The notes: generated by a model from the sequence alone, not told the origin. DNA of 21,282 nucleotides from Christensenella sp. UBA1685 (GCA_002320595.1 DCKB01000078.1:1-21282); one strand, 5' to 3'; shown: positions 1 to 7,306, numbered from the stretch's first letter. A program made the numbers and translations.

Positions 1-21
1 TTATTGTCGCTTAAGCGCCAA
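1..21 (-). repeat. 21-bp window-edge repeat, left copy
   Basis: The first 21 bases are the exact reverse complement of 21215..21235. The core GCGCTTAAGCGACAATAA contains the 10-bp palindrome CGCTTAAGCG. Read on the minus strand, the repeat lies just after a strong GC-rich hairpin (25..58), as the right copy does on the plus strand. The sequence is cut by the window edge, so the true extent of the repeat is unknown. Confidence 0.75.
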
Positions 22-24
22 TGA

Positions 25-58
25 GATCAGCCGCCCGGAGAGGACCGGGCGGCTGATC
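25..58 (-). terminator. GC-rich hairpin downstream of thiT, possible terminator
   Basis: There is a perfect 14-bp stem (25..38 with 45..58) and a 6-nt loop. It lies 38 bp past the thiT stop codon, where a terminator is expected. No run of T follows on either strand, so it is not a classical intrinsic terminator. It may act as a 3' end stabiliser or belong to the neighbouring repeat. Confidence 0.5.
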
Positions 59-96
59 CGAAGAGGATGTTACCAAAAAGTTTCGCGCGCGGGGGG

Positions 97-765
97 TTAT
101 GCGCGCTTTCTGTTCATGGCTTTTGCAATGCGCACCACGCCGGGCACGCAGGCGACAATCACGCACAGGATGGTCTCAACGCCGATGGTGCCGCCGTTAT
201 ACCCAAGGGAATAGAGCAGCGCGCTTTCGTAGCCCGCTTCCGCAGCGGAATCCGCGAAAAACACTACGCCGGAAATCACCGAGCAGGCATAGCGCGCAAG
301 GCCCGCAACGCCCACGCCAAGCGGCAGGCACTTCGGGAACAGGGAAGAAAGGCCATAGCAGGTGAAGGCGATGAAGTAATCCAGCACGAACTGCACGGGA
401 TGCACAATCCAGGCACCCTGGATGATCTGCAAAAGGCTGTATGCAAATGCGGCGGTGAAGCCATAGGCCGGGCCGAACGCCCATGCGTACATGGCGATGG
501 GCAGCATGGAGCAGAGGGTCAGCGAGCCGCCCATGGGCATGGAGAACAGCTTGATGTAGCTGAGCACGAACGAAAGGCTGATGCAGAGCGCGCCGTACAC
601 AAGCGCACGGGTGTCAACGCGCTTGCCGGGGGCTTCTTCCGCGCTGCGCTTGCGCAGGCAAACGAGCAGCACGATGAGCGCTGCGGCCACGACCGCTGCG
701 GCGATGAGCATAACGAGTTCCTTGCCTTCAAGGCCGGCAAGCTTTTCCCACAACACAAATTTCAT
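97..765 (-). CDS. thiT: ThiT-like thiamine ECF transporter S-component
   Basis: Predicted 222-residue integral membrane protein of the ThiT (YuaJ) family, the substrate-binding subunit of energy-coupling-factor thiamine transporters. It would work with shared EcfA/A'/T subunits, which are not in this window. Family signatures include GGSLTLCSMLPI, followed by a Gly/Ala-rich helix and HPVQFVLDY. An additional hydrophobic helix at about residues 17-37, followed by a charged linker, precedes the usual six-helix core and makes the protein longer than typical ThiT (about 190 residues). The start at 765 has AGGAG at 776..780. An upstream in-frame ATG at 819 lies inside the riboswitch terminator and is rejected. 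The TPP riboswitch upstream supports the thiamine assignment and implies repression when thiamine pyrophosphate is plentiful. Confidence 0.9.
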   Translation of the reverse strand: MKFVLWEKLAGLEGKELVMLIAAAVVAAALIVLLVCLRKRSAEEAPGKRVDTRALVYGALCISLSFVLSYIKLFSMPMGGSLTLCSMLPIAMYAWAFGPAYGFTAAFAYSLLQIIQGAWIVHPVQFVLDYFIAFTCYGLSSLFPKCLPLGVGVAGLARYACSVISGVVFFADSAAEAGYESALLYSLGYNGGTIGVETILCVIVACVPGVVRIAKAMNRKRA

Positions 766-804
766 TTTTTTGAGACTCCTTCTTGCAACTGGGATACCGA
801 AACC

Positions 805-831
805 AAAAAATCCCCGCAAAAAATTTTGCGG
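805..831 (-). terminator. Intrinsic terminator of the TPP riboswitch
   Basis: On the minus strand, CCGCAAAA (831..824) pairs with TTTTGCGG (821..814). GGA and six T follow (810..805). It sits between the aptamer (867..947) and the thiT ribosome binding site, as expected of the expression platform of a transcription-terminating riboswitch. The nominal loop is only two bases, so the innermost pairs are probably open. Confidence 0.8.
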
Positions 832-866
832 AGACAGGCGGGACGGAATCCCATCCCTTATATCAT

Positions 867-947
867 CCGCTTCCCTACGCCAGTATTATCTGGACAGGTT
901 CCAAGGGCCTCTCTCAGCCGGCGCAAACGCGCCAGCACCCCCAGCGG
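867..947 (-). promoter_or_regulatory. TPP riboswitch (THI element)
   Basis: The minus strand carries the conserved TPP aptamer parts in order. P1 is closed by CCGCT (947..943) and AGCGG (871..867). GGGGGTGCTGGCG is followed by GGCTGAGAGAGGCCC, which holds the CUGAGA core that binds the pyrimidine. The second helix ACCTGTCCAGATAAT and CTGGCGTAGGGA bind the pyrophosphate side. It lies between a sigma-A promoter and an intrinsic terminator ahead of thiT, so ligand binding should end transcription early. Confidence 0.96.
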
Positions 948-972
948 GTATTCCTTTATTCGGTTCGGATGC

Positions 973-1001
973 ATTGTATCACTCTGCAAGGCGGGTGTCA
1001 A
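973..1001 (-). promoter_or_regulatory. Sigma-A promoter of thiT
   Basis: On the minus strand TTGACA (1001..996) and TACAAT (978..973) are separated by exactly 17 bp, near consensus. The promoter lies about 26 bp upstream of the TPP aptamer and is divergent from the typA promoter. Confidence 0.85.
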
Positions 1002-1045
1002 GAGCAAGTGTCGCCTGAAAATTCCCTGTATTCCGCATGTTTTTA

Positions 1046-1075
1046 TTGCAATGCCGCATTGGATAGAGGTATAAT
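1046..1075 (+). promoter_or_regulatory. Sigma-A promoter of typA
   Basis: TTGCAA (1046..1051) and a perfect TATAAT (1070..1075) are separated by 18 bp. It lies about 55 bp upstream of the typA start and is divergent from the thiT promoter. Confidence 0.8.
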
Positions 1076-1129
1076 AGATCGGTTATTGATGAAATAATAT
1101 TTTTATTTTACGATATGGAGAACTTGGGT

Positions 1130-2959
1130 ATGGCAAACGAAAACATTCGCAACATTGCGATCATCGCGCATGTTGACCACGGCAAAACCACGCTTGTGGA
1201 TTGCCTGCTCCGCCAAAGCGGCGTGTTCCGCGCGAACGAGCAGGTGCAGGAGCGCGTGATGGATTCGGGCGATTTGGAACGCGAGCGCGGCATCACCATC
1301 CTTTCCAAGAACACGGCCGTCAACTATAAGGGCTGCCGTATCAACATTGTGGACACACCGGGTCACGCGGACTTCGGCGGCGAGGTGGAGCGCATCCTGC
1401 AAATGGTGGACGGCGTGCTCCTGCTTGTGGATGCGTTTGAGGGATGCATGCCGCAGACGCGCTTTGTGCTGCGCAAGGCGCTTGCGCTGCACAAGACGCC
1501 GATTGTGGTGGTCAACAAGGTGGACAGGCCCGGCGCAAGGCCGCTTGAAGTGGTGGATGAAACGCTGGAGCTTTTCATCGAGCTCGGCGCCACGGCGGAG
1601 CAGCTTGATTTTCCCGTGGTGTATGCCTCTGCGCGCGACGGCTATGCCGGGCTTGCGCCCGATGCGCTCGGCTCGGACATGCAGCCGCTGCTCGACACCA
1701 TCGTATCCACCATTCCCGCGCCGGATTGCGATGGAAACGCGCCGCTGCAAATCCTCTTTTCCACCATTGATTATGACGATTACGTGGGCCGCATCGGCGT
1801 TGGGCGCATCGAGCGCGGCACTGCGCGGCGCAACCAGATCGTGACGCTTTGCGGCGGGCAGGAAAACAAAACGCGCGAGGTCAAGCTTTCCCGCCTTTAC
1901 CGCTTTGAAGGCCTGAAGCGCGTTGAAATCGAGGAAGCCTCCGCAGGCGAGCTTGTGGCCGTTGCGGGCGTAACGGGCCTTTCCATCGGCGAGACGGCCT
2001 GCGACCCCGCCTGCATTGAACCGCTGCCGTTTGTGCACATTGACGAGCCGACCATCTCCATGATGTTCCTCGTAAACGACAGCCCGTTCGCCGGCAAGGA
2101 AGGGAAATACGTCACTTCCCGCAATTTGCGCGACCGGCTGTTCAAGGAAGTGGAAACCAACGTTTCCATGCGCGTGGAGGAAACCGATTCCACAGATATG
2201 TTCAAGGTGAGCGGCCGCGGCGAGCTGCACCTTTCCATCCTCATTGAGACCATGCGCCGCCAGGAATACGAATTCGCCGTTTCCCGCCCGAAGGTCATCT
2301 TCAAGCGCGATGAGGCGGGCACGCTCCTTGAGCCGATCGAGGAGCTAACGATCGACGTGCCGCAGGAATATGTCGGTTCCGTAATGGAAAAACTCGGCTC
2401 CCGCAAGGCGGAGCTGCAGGATATGGTCACCGAAACCGAAGGCAGCGTCCGCTTGCTGTTCCTCATCCCTGCCCGCGGGCTCATGGGCTACCGCAGCGAA
2501 CTTTTGACGGACACGCGCGGCAACGGCGTGATGAGTCACATTTTCCACGGGTATGAGCCTTACAAGGGAGACATTGAGGAGCGCGAGCATGGTTCCATCA
2601 TCAACCATGAAACGGGCGAATCCACCGGCTACGGCCTGTTCAATGCTCAGGAGCGCGGCAGGATGTTCATCGGCCCCGGCGTTCCGGTATATGAAGGGCA
2701 GATCATCGGCGAATGTGCGCGCAACGAGGATCTCGTGGTTGCAGCAACAAAGAAAAAGCATGTCACAAACATGCGCGCCGCCGGTTCCGACGAGGCGCTG
2801 CGCCTCACGCCGCCGACCATTCTTTCCCTTGAGCAGTGCCTTGAGTTCATCGCGGAGGACGAGCTCGTTGAAGTTACGCCCAAGAGCATCCGCATGCGCA
2901 AGAAGATCCTTTCCAAGGAACAGCGCATGAAGAAGGCGGCGCGGGACGCGGAAAAATAA
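1130..2959 (+). CDS. typA: Ribosome-associated translational GTPase TypA/BipA
   Basis: 609 residues, full family length. TypA/BipA is a cytosolic EF-G-like GTPase that binds the 70S ribosome and aids ribosome assembly and stress adaptation. GTPase motifs are all present: AHVDHGKTT (13-21), RGITI (53-57), DTPGH (75-79), NKVD (129-132) and a SAR G5 motif near 165. EF-Tu domain 2, EF-G-like domains III and V, and the unique C-terminal domain follow, including ARGLMGYRSE and TRGNGVM. An ATG at 1115 is also in frame, but GGAG at 1117..1120 overlaps it and lies 9 nt before the ATG at 1130, which gives the canonical MANENIRNIAIIAHVDHGK start. It has its own promoter and terminator, so it is probably monocistronic. 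Confidence 0.97.
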   Translation: MANENIRNIAIIAHVDHGKTTLVDCLLRQSGVFRANEQVQERVMDSGDLERERGITILSKNTAVNYKGCRINIVDTPGHADFGGEVERILQMVDGVLLLVDAFEGCMPQTRFVLRKALALHKTPIVVVNKVDRPGARPLEVVDETLELFIELGATAEQLDFPVVYASARDGYAGLAPDALGSDMQPLLDTIVSTIPAPDCDGNAPLQILFSTIDYDDYVGRIGVGRIERGTARRNQIVTLCGGQENKTREVKLSRLYRFEGLKRVEIEEASAGELVAVAGVTGLSIGETACDPACIEPLPFVHIDEPTISMMFLVNDSPFAGKEGKYVTSRNLRDRLFKEVETNVSMRVEETDSTDMFKVSGRGELHLSILIETMRRQEYEFAVSRPKVIFKRDEAGTLLEPIEELTIDVPQEYVGSVMEKLGSRKAELQDMVTETEGSVRLLFLIPARGLMGYRSELLTDTRGNGVMSHIFHGYEPYKGDIEEREHGSIINHETGESTGYGLFNAQERGRMFIGPGVPVYEGQIIGECARNEDLVVAATKKKHVTNMRAAGSDEALRLTPPTILSLEQCLEFIAEDELVEVTPKSIRMRKKILSKEQRMKKAARDAEK

Positions 2960-3001
2960 TCGGTTCAAATTCAAAACCGCAGCAGAAAACAGGACGATTC
3001 G

Positions 3002-3030
3002 GGCGCGCCGCAGGGCGCGCCTTTGCCTTT
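3002..3030 (+). terminator. Intrinsic terminator of typA
   Basis: GGCGCGCC (3002..3009) and GGCGCGCC (3014..3021) form a GC-only stem with loop GCAG, followed by TTTGCCTTT. It lies 42 bp after the typA stop. Each arm is itself a perfect 8-bp palindrome, so the arms are both direct and inverted repeats. Confidence 0.85.
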
Positions 3031-3064
3031 AAAAAGAATTGCCGCATTTCAGCGGGGGTAAAAA

Positions 3065-3141
3065 CAATCCTCAGTCCGCTTGCGCGGACAGCTCCTTTTA
3101 AAAAGGAGGTGGCAGCGGCGTGAGCCGCAGACGGAGGATTG
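3065..3141 (-). repeat. Structured MITE-like repeat, compact 77-bp copy
   Basis: This intergenic copy starts CAATCCTCAGTC and ends GACGGAGGATTG, which are terminal inverted repeats. Between them are GTCCGC/GCGGAC, a central CTCCTTTT/AAAAGGAG and GCGGC/GCCGC hairpins. On the minus strand it matches the other copies in order (hairpin, CACCTCC arm, AGCTGTC hairpin, GGATTG), but the two central hairpins are merged into one. The flank 3141..3176 (minus strand TTGCCCACAATT and on) also matches the flank at 7271..7310, so the repeated unit is longer than the inverted repeats alone. Confidence 0.8.
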
Positions 3142-3196
3142 CCGTAAACTGCGGCCATTGCAAATTGTGGGCAATACCCGCATCCCCGACGGGGGA

Positions 3197-3838
3197 TCAA
3201 GCCCTTGTTTGCGCCAGCATCCAATCGAGCAGCCCGAACTCCGGCGCGGCATACACCCAGCGGATTTCATGCCCTTCACCGGGCAGCAGGAAAACGCGGC
3301 TGTCCCCGCCCGCCTCGTTGATGACGCGGTCTGCTTCAAGAACGCTGAACCCCATGCCGGTATCGTTTTCGCCATGGAAAATGCGCACCGGCTGCCCGGT
3401 GAGCGCGGCGCAGCGCTCCGGGTCCACCGCCCCGCACACGGGAACCAGGCAGGAAAACGCGGAAGGATACGCGATGCCGAGCGAAAATGTGCCCATTCCG
3501 CCAAGGCTTGCGCCCGTGAGCGCGATGCGCGCCGGGTCGATCCCTTCCGCTGCGGTTATGGCCTTAACCAGCTCCATCACGCGTGCAGCCTGCTCCGCCC
3601 AGTTGCTGCCCGCCGGGCATTGGGGAGCGAGCAGCGCGGCGTTTTTCAAAGCGATGCGGCCCGACTCCAGATACTGCGGCAGGGATTCGATCTCAAGCAG
3701 GCGCGTCGGGTCCGCGCCGCAGCCGTCCGTACCGTGCAGATAAACAATCATCGGCAGAGGCTCCTGCGCCTGTCCGCCGGGTTCATAAAACAAATAGCCG
3801 AGCCGGTTCCCGCCTGCGGGAAGTTCCTGCTTTTTCAC
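3197..3838 (-). CDS. Alpha/beta hydrolase (esterase/dienelactone-hydrolase-like)
   Basis: 213-residue cytosolic hydrolase; the substrate is unknown. YLHGTDGCG (33-41) provides the oxyanion hole, GASLGG (109-114) carries Ser111 as nucleophile, HGENDT has Asp159 and GEGHE has His190, completing a Ser-Asp-His triad. The lid-free small fold resembles phospholipase/carboxylesterase or PHB-depolymerase-type esterases. The start is GTG at 3838, with GGAGG at 3845..3849 and a 6-nt gap. The in-frame ATG at 3868 has no ribosome binding site. It is divergent from nagZ with about 125 bp between the starts; no strong promoter was identified for it. No signal peptide is visible. Confidence 0.85.
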   Translation of the reverse strand: MKKQELPAGGNRLGYLFYEPGGQAQEPLPMIVYLHGTDGCGADPTRLLEIESLPQYLESGRIALKNAALLAPQCPAGSNWAEQAARVMELVKAITAAEGIDPARIALTGASLGGMGTFSLGIAYPSAFSCLVPVCGAVDPERCAALTGQPVRIFHGENDTGMGFSVLEADRVINEAGGDSRVFLLPGEGHEIRWVYAAPEFGLLDWMLAQTRA

Positions 3839-3901
3839 GCTGTCCCTCCGAAGTGCCGTTTTTTTCATGATACCGCAGGCGGCGCAATTTTGGAAGGGCA
3901 A

Positions 3902-3930
3902 TTGACATTCGGGCTGCTTGCGCGCACAAT
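3902..3930 (+). promoter_or_regulatory. Probable sigma-A promoter of nagZ
   Basis: A perfect TTGACA (3902..3907) is followed after 17 bp by CACAAT (3925..3930), a 4/6 match to the -10 consensus. The start codon lies 32 bp further on. Confidence 0.6.
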
Positions 3931-3962
3931 GAAGAGAACAATTCTTGCTGGAGGAAACGCCG

Positions 3963-5570
3963 ATGCAGATCCCTTCCCTTCGCCGGATGATCGGCCAAAT
4001 GCTTCTTGCGGGTTTTCCGGGCGCTGTTATGCCGGATGCACAGGCACTGCGCCTCATGGAAGAATATTCCGTGGGAAATTTCATCCTGTTTGCGCGCAAT
4101 ATCGGCTCTGCTGTGGAAACGGCACGGGTTTGCGGTGCGCTTTCGGAGGCGGTTTACGCAAAAACCGGCTTCGCGCCGTTCCTTGCGGTGGATCAGGAGG
4201 GCGGCGCCGTGCTGCGCGCGCATGAAAGGTCGCTTGCCTTCCCCGGCGCAATGGCGCTTGCGGCGGCAACCCATGCCGCTGCGGGAGGCGATGTTTCCCC
4301 CATCCGGGAAGTAGGGCGGCGTGTAGGCAACGCGCTGCGTGCCCTTGGCATGAACGTGAACTTTGCACCGGTGCTCGATGTGAACAGCGAGCCGCAAAAC
4401 CCCGTCATTGGCGTGCGCGCCTATGGCGATTCGCCCGCGACGGTCACCGCCTGCGGCCTTGCAATGGCGGAAGGCCTGCGCGCGGGGGGCGTGCTTCCCG
4501 TGTTCAAGCACTTCCCCGGGCACGGGAACGTTTCGGTTGATTCCCACATCGGACTGCCCGTAAACGATGCGCCCCGCGCCGCGCTGGAGCGAACCGAATG
4601 GGCGACCTTCTCCGCGGGCGTTTCGCGCTTTGGCATGGATGCGGGCGTAATGACGGCACACCTTGTCTGCCGCGCGCTTGAGGGCGGGAAGGACGTGCCG
4701 GGCACGCTCTCGCCGCGCGCCGTCACCGCCCTGCTCCGGCAAACCTTCGGCTTTTCCGGGCTGGTGTTTACCGATTGCATGGAAATGGGCGCGCTCACCG
4801 CGCTCTATGACCCGGGTGAGGCGGCCGTCCGCGCTGTGGAGGCCGGGTGCGATGTGCTCACCATTTCCCATACGTTTGAAGCCGTTGCCCACGCTGCGGA
4901 TGCGCTTCAGAGCGCCGTGGAAAGCGGGCGCATCCCAGAGGCGCGCATCGAAGCTTCCTTCCGGCGCATCCTTGCGGTGAAAGAGCGGCTGGGGCTGCTC
5001 GGGCCGCAGCAAGCCGATCCTGCGGCGGCGGAAGCGGCTGCATCGGATGCAGAAGCCGCAAGGTTTCATGCGGAACTTGCCGGGAAAAGCATCACGCTGC
5101 TGTCCGGCGCGGTCGACCCGGCGCTGGCGGAGCTGAGAGCGCAGGTGCGCATTCTTGCGCCCGAGGCATATGCGCAGACGGGCGCGGAGCTGGACGCACC
5201 GCGCGTGAACCTTGCCGGGATGGCGGCCGCACGCTTCGGATGGCATGCGCAAACCGTTTCCGAAGAAGCGCATGCGCCAACCCCTGGGAGCTTTGCGGCA
5301 AACGTCCTTTGCCTCAGAAATGCGCGCTTTTCCGCCTGGCAGCAGGCGCTTTTACGCCGGCTTGAGGCGGTGCCCGTTCCGCTCGTCGTGGTTCTGCTCG
5401 GCGGCCCGTATGATCTGCAGCTCGTTCGCCGCGCGGATGCGGTGATCGCAGCATATGAATACACCCGCCTTTCGGCGGGCGCAGTGCTTGCAGCGCTGGA
5501 AACGGGCGCGTTCCCCGGGGAATGTCCGGTAAGGGGCGTTCGCGTTTCCCCGGAATGCCCGGCGCTTTAA
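3963..5570 (+). CDS. nagZ: Glycoside hydrolase family 3 beta-N-acetylhexosaminidase (NagZ-like)
   Basis: 535 residues, no signal peptide, so a cytoplasmic enzyme. NagZ removes N-acetylglucosamine from recycled muropeptides. The GH3 barrel spans about 1-345: VDQEGG (76-81), KHFPGHG (182-188), DSH (193-195, the family's Asp-His acid/base loop) and FTDCMEMGAL with nucleophile Asp271. About 190 residues follow the barrel, resembling the C-terminal domain of some Gram-positive GH3 glucosaminidases rather than the short single-domain proteobacterial NagZ. The start at 3963 has GGAGG at 3950..3954. Its stop codon overlaps the stop of the convergent sdaAA. GH3 members vary in sugar specificity, but the DSH loop favours N-acetylhexosaminides. 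Confidence 0.9.
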   Translation: MQIPSLRRMIGQMLLAGFPGAVMPDAQALRLMEEYSVGNFILFARNIGSAVETARVCGALSEAVYAKTGFAPFLAVDQEGGAVLRAHERSLAFPGAMALAAATHAAAGGDVSPIREVGRRVGNALRALGMNVNFAPVLDVNSEPQNPVIGVRAYGDSPATVTACGLAMAEGLRAGGVLPVFKHFPGHGNVSVDSHIGLPVNDAPRAALERTEWATFSAGVSRFGMDAGVMTAHLVCRALEGGKDVPGTLSPRAVTALLRQTFGFSGLVFTDCMEMGALTALYDPGEAAVRAVEAGCDVLTISHTFEAVAHAADALQSAVESGRIPEARIEASFRRILAVKERLGLLGPQQADPAAAEAAASDAEAARFHAELAGKSITLLSGAVDPALAELRAQVRILAPEAYAQTGAELDAPRVNLAGMAAARFGWHAQTVSEEAHAPTPGSFAANVLCLRNARFSAWQQALLRRLEAVPVPLVVVLLGGPYDLQLVRRADAVIAAYEYTRLSAGAVLAALETGAFPGECPVRGVRVSPECPAL

Positions 5571-6466
5571 GGCTCCTCCTGCCCGAACAGCTTCCTTTGC
5601 AGCGCACGCGCTGTGGGGGAGGCCGCGATGCCGCCGCGTGCGGTCTCGCGCAGGTCGGGGTTCATCGCGCGGCCAACGCTCTTCATTGCCGCGACGACCT
5701 CGTCAAACGGGATGAGGCTTTCCACACCGGAAAGGGCGAGGTCGGCGGAGAGCACGGCGTTCGCCGCGCCGATCGCGTTTCGCTTGATGCAGGGGCATTC
5801 CACAAGCCCCGCCACCGGATCGCATACAAGGCCCATTACGTTCTTAAGCGCGATTGCCGCCGCATGCAGCGCCTGCGCAGGGCTGCCGCCGGAAAGCTCC
5901 ACAAGCGCCGCGGCCGCCATGGCTGCGCCGGTGCCCGTTTCCGCCTGGCAACCGCCCTCCGCGCCGCTGATGCTCGCGCCGCAGGCGATGAGCATGCCGA
6001 CTGCGCCCGCCGTAAGAAGCCCTGCGCAAAGCGCGGCATCGCTCCACCCGCGCGATTCCGCCGCGGTGAGCAGCACGCCCGGAAGGATGCCGCTTGCGCC
6101 CGCCGTGGGCGCGGCAACGATGCGGCCCATGGATGCGTTTACTTCCACAACAGCCATGCTTGCCGCGACGGCGCGCGCCATGGGTTCACCCATCAGCGCG
6201 CGTTTTGCATAGCCAAACAGGCGCTCTGCATCGCCGCCCGTCAGGCCGCTTACGGAAGTTTGCTTTTCCGAAAGGCCGCGCTCCACGGAAGCGCGCATGG
6301 TGGAAAGCGTTTCCCCGAGCTCCTGAAACACTGCCTCACGGGAAACGTCCGAAAGCGCGGTTTCGCGCCGGAGCATGATCTCGCTGATCGGGAGCGATTC
6401 CGCGCTGCAAAGCGCAAGAAGTTCCGACCCCTTATGAAACAGATACGCCTTGTTTGCCGCCGTCAT
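5567..6466 (-). CDS. sdaAA: L-serine dehydratase, iron-sulfur-dependent, alpha subunit
   Basis: 299 residues. It converts L-serine to pyruvate and ammonia in the cytosol using a [4Fe-4S] cluster. Cys173 (GGCQAE), Cys215 (VCDPVAG) and Cys226 (ECPC) show the 42- and 11-residue spacing of the cluster ligands in the family. N-terminal helices are followed by the VAAPTAGASGILPG segment (117-130), typical of SDH alpha. The ATG at 6466 overlaps the sdaAB TGA as ATGA, and GGAGG lies 10 nt upstream inside sdaAB, so translation is probably coupled. A longer in-frame start at 6499 would overlap sdaAB further and is not preferred. The enzyme is oxygen-sensitive in the family, which fits an anaerobe. Confidence 0.96.
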   Translation of the reverse strand: MTAANKAYLFHKGSELLALCSAESLPISEIMLRRETALSDVSREAVFQELGETLSTMRASVERGLSEKQTSVSGLTGGDAERLFGYAKRALMGEPMARAVAASMAVVEVNASMGRIVAAPTAGASGILPGVLLTAAESRGWSDAALCAGLLTAGAVGMLIACGASISGAEGGCQAETGTGAAMAAAALVELSGGSPAQALHAAAIALKNVMGLVCDPVAGLVECPCIKRNAIGAANAVLSADLALSGVESLIPFDEVVAAMKSVGRAMNPDLRETARGGIAASPTARALQRKLFGQEEP

Positions 6467-7125
6467 ATCGTAAACACCTCCGTCGTCTGCTGGCACCATT
6501 CCAGGATCAGCTCCCGCGTGCGCTCCTGCACGGGCGTATCCGTCTCGATCACCATGCAGGCATCCGCTCTGCGCGCCTGGCGGAACACGCGCATGAACGC
6601 CACGTTGATCCGTTCCCGCGCAAGGATGCTCGTTACATCGTTGATCACGCCCGGAACATCCGTATGGCGGACGATCAGCGTCGGATATTCGCCGGAAAGC
6701 TCAACTTCCATGCCGTTGATCTCTGTGATGCGGATGTTCCCTCCGCCGATGGACGCGCCCACGATCTCCGTTACCTTGCCGGCGGCACTCGTTATGCGGA
6801 TGCGTGCGGTGTTCGGATGCTCCGGCTCCTCGTCGCTGTAGCGGATGTCCACGGAAACGCCCGCCTCCTGGGCAAGCAGCAGGGAATAGCGCAGCCGCGC
6901 ATCGTCCGGCGCAAGGCCGAGGATGCCCGCAACAAGCGCTTTGTCCGTGCCGTGGCCGCGCCCGGTCGTTGCAAACGAGCCATACAGCGTAAGCTCGGCC
7001 GCTTTCACGTCCCCGCGTGCAATCTTCCAGGCCATGCGGCCAAGCTTTGCCGCGCCCGCTGTGTGCGAGCTGGAAGGGCCGACCATCCGCGGGCCGATGA
7101 TGTCAAACAAGCTGAAGTTCTGCAT
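6463..7125 (-). CDS. sdaAB: L-serine dehydratase, iron-sulfur-dependent, beta subunit
   Basis: 220 residues; partner of the alpha subunit encoded directly downstream. The N-terminal SDH beta domain begins SLFDIIGPRMVGPSSSHTAGA, and a C-terminal ACT domain (about 147-217) begins near EYPTLIVRHTDVPGVI. ACT domains in this family can bind L-serine allosterically. The ATG at 7125 is preceded by AGAGGTG at a good distance. The open frame continues upstream to 7377, but that stretch is repeat sequence and not coding. Order beta then alpha with a 4-bp overlap is the usual two-gene arrangement of Gram-positive bacteria. No clear promoter was found; repeat sequence begins about 48 bp upstream of the start. 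Confidence 0.95.
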   Translation of the reverse strand: MQNFSLFDIIGPRMVGPSSSHTAGAAKLGRMAWKIARGDVKAAELTLYGSFATTGRGHGTDKALVAGILGLAPDDARLRYSLLLAQEAGVSVDIRYSDEEPEHPNTARIRITSAAGKVTEIVGASIGGGNIRITEINGMEVELSGEYPTLIVRHTDVPGVINDVTSILARERINVAFMRVFRQARRADACMVIETDTPVQERTRELILEWCQQTTEVFTI

Positions 7126-7172
7126 AAATGCACCTCTTGGTTTCTTATGTCCGTTTTTTCGCAACCGCAAAA

Positions 7173-7236
7173 TTCTCCTTTTTGAAAGGAGCTGTCGCCG
7201 CAGGCGACTAAAGATTGTCTTATTCCCGCAAAGGCT
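7173..7236 (+). repeat. Structured repeat, solo right half, first of a direct pair
   Basis: CTCCTTTTTGAAAGGAG hairpin, then GTCGCCGCAGGCGAC hairpin, then a variant end (CTAAAGATTG) and GTCTTATTCCCGCAAAGGC. It is a nearly identical direct repeat of 7380..7443, differing only at a few positions. It occupies the upstream region of sdaAB. Confidence 0.85.
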
Positions 7237-7306
7237 GCGGTTTGCGGCAATCCCCCGTAAAGGCTGCGCGTACTGCCCACAATTCGCAATGGTCGCGCTG
7301 ATACGG

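Noticed and set aside
1103..2230. 375-codon minus-strand open frame over typA
   Set aside because: It is antisense to a fully conserved GTPase and has no ribosome binding site or domain.
3783..5273. 496-codon minus-strand open frame over nagZ
   Set aside because: It overlaps GH3 coding sequence entirely, is Arg/His-rich, has no ribosome binding site and contains no family motif.
5522..6841. 439-codon plus-strand open frame over sdaAA and sdaAB
   Set aside because: It is antisense to two genes with complete family motifs and has low-complexity basic content.
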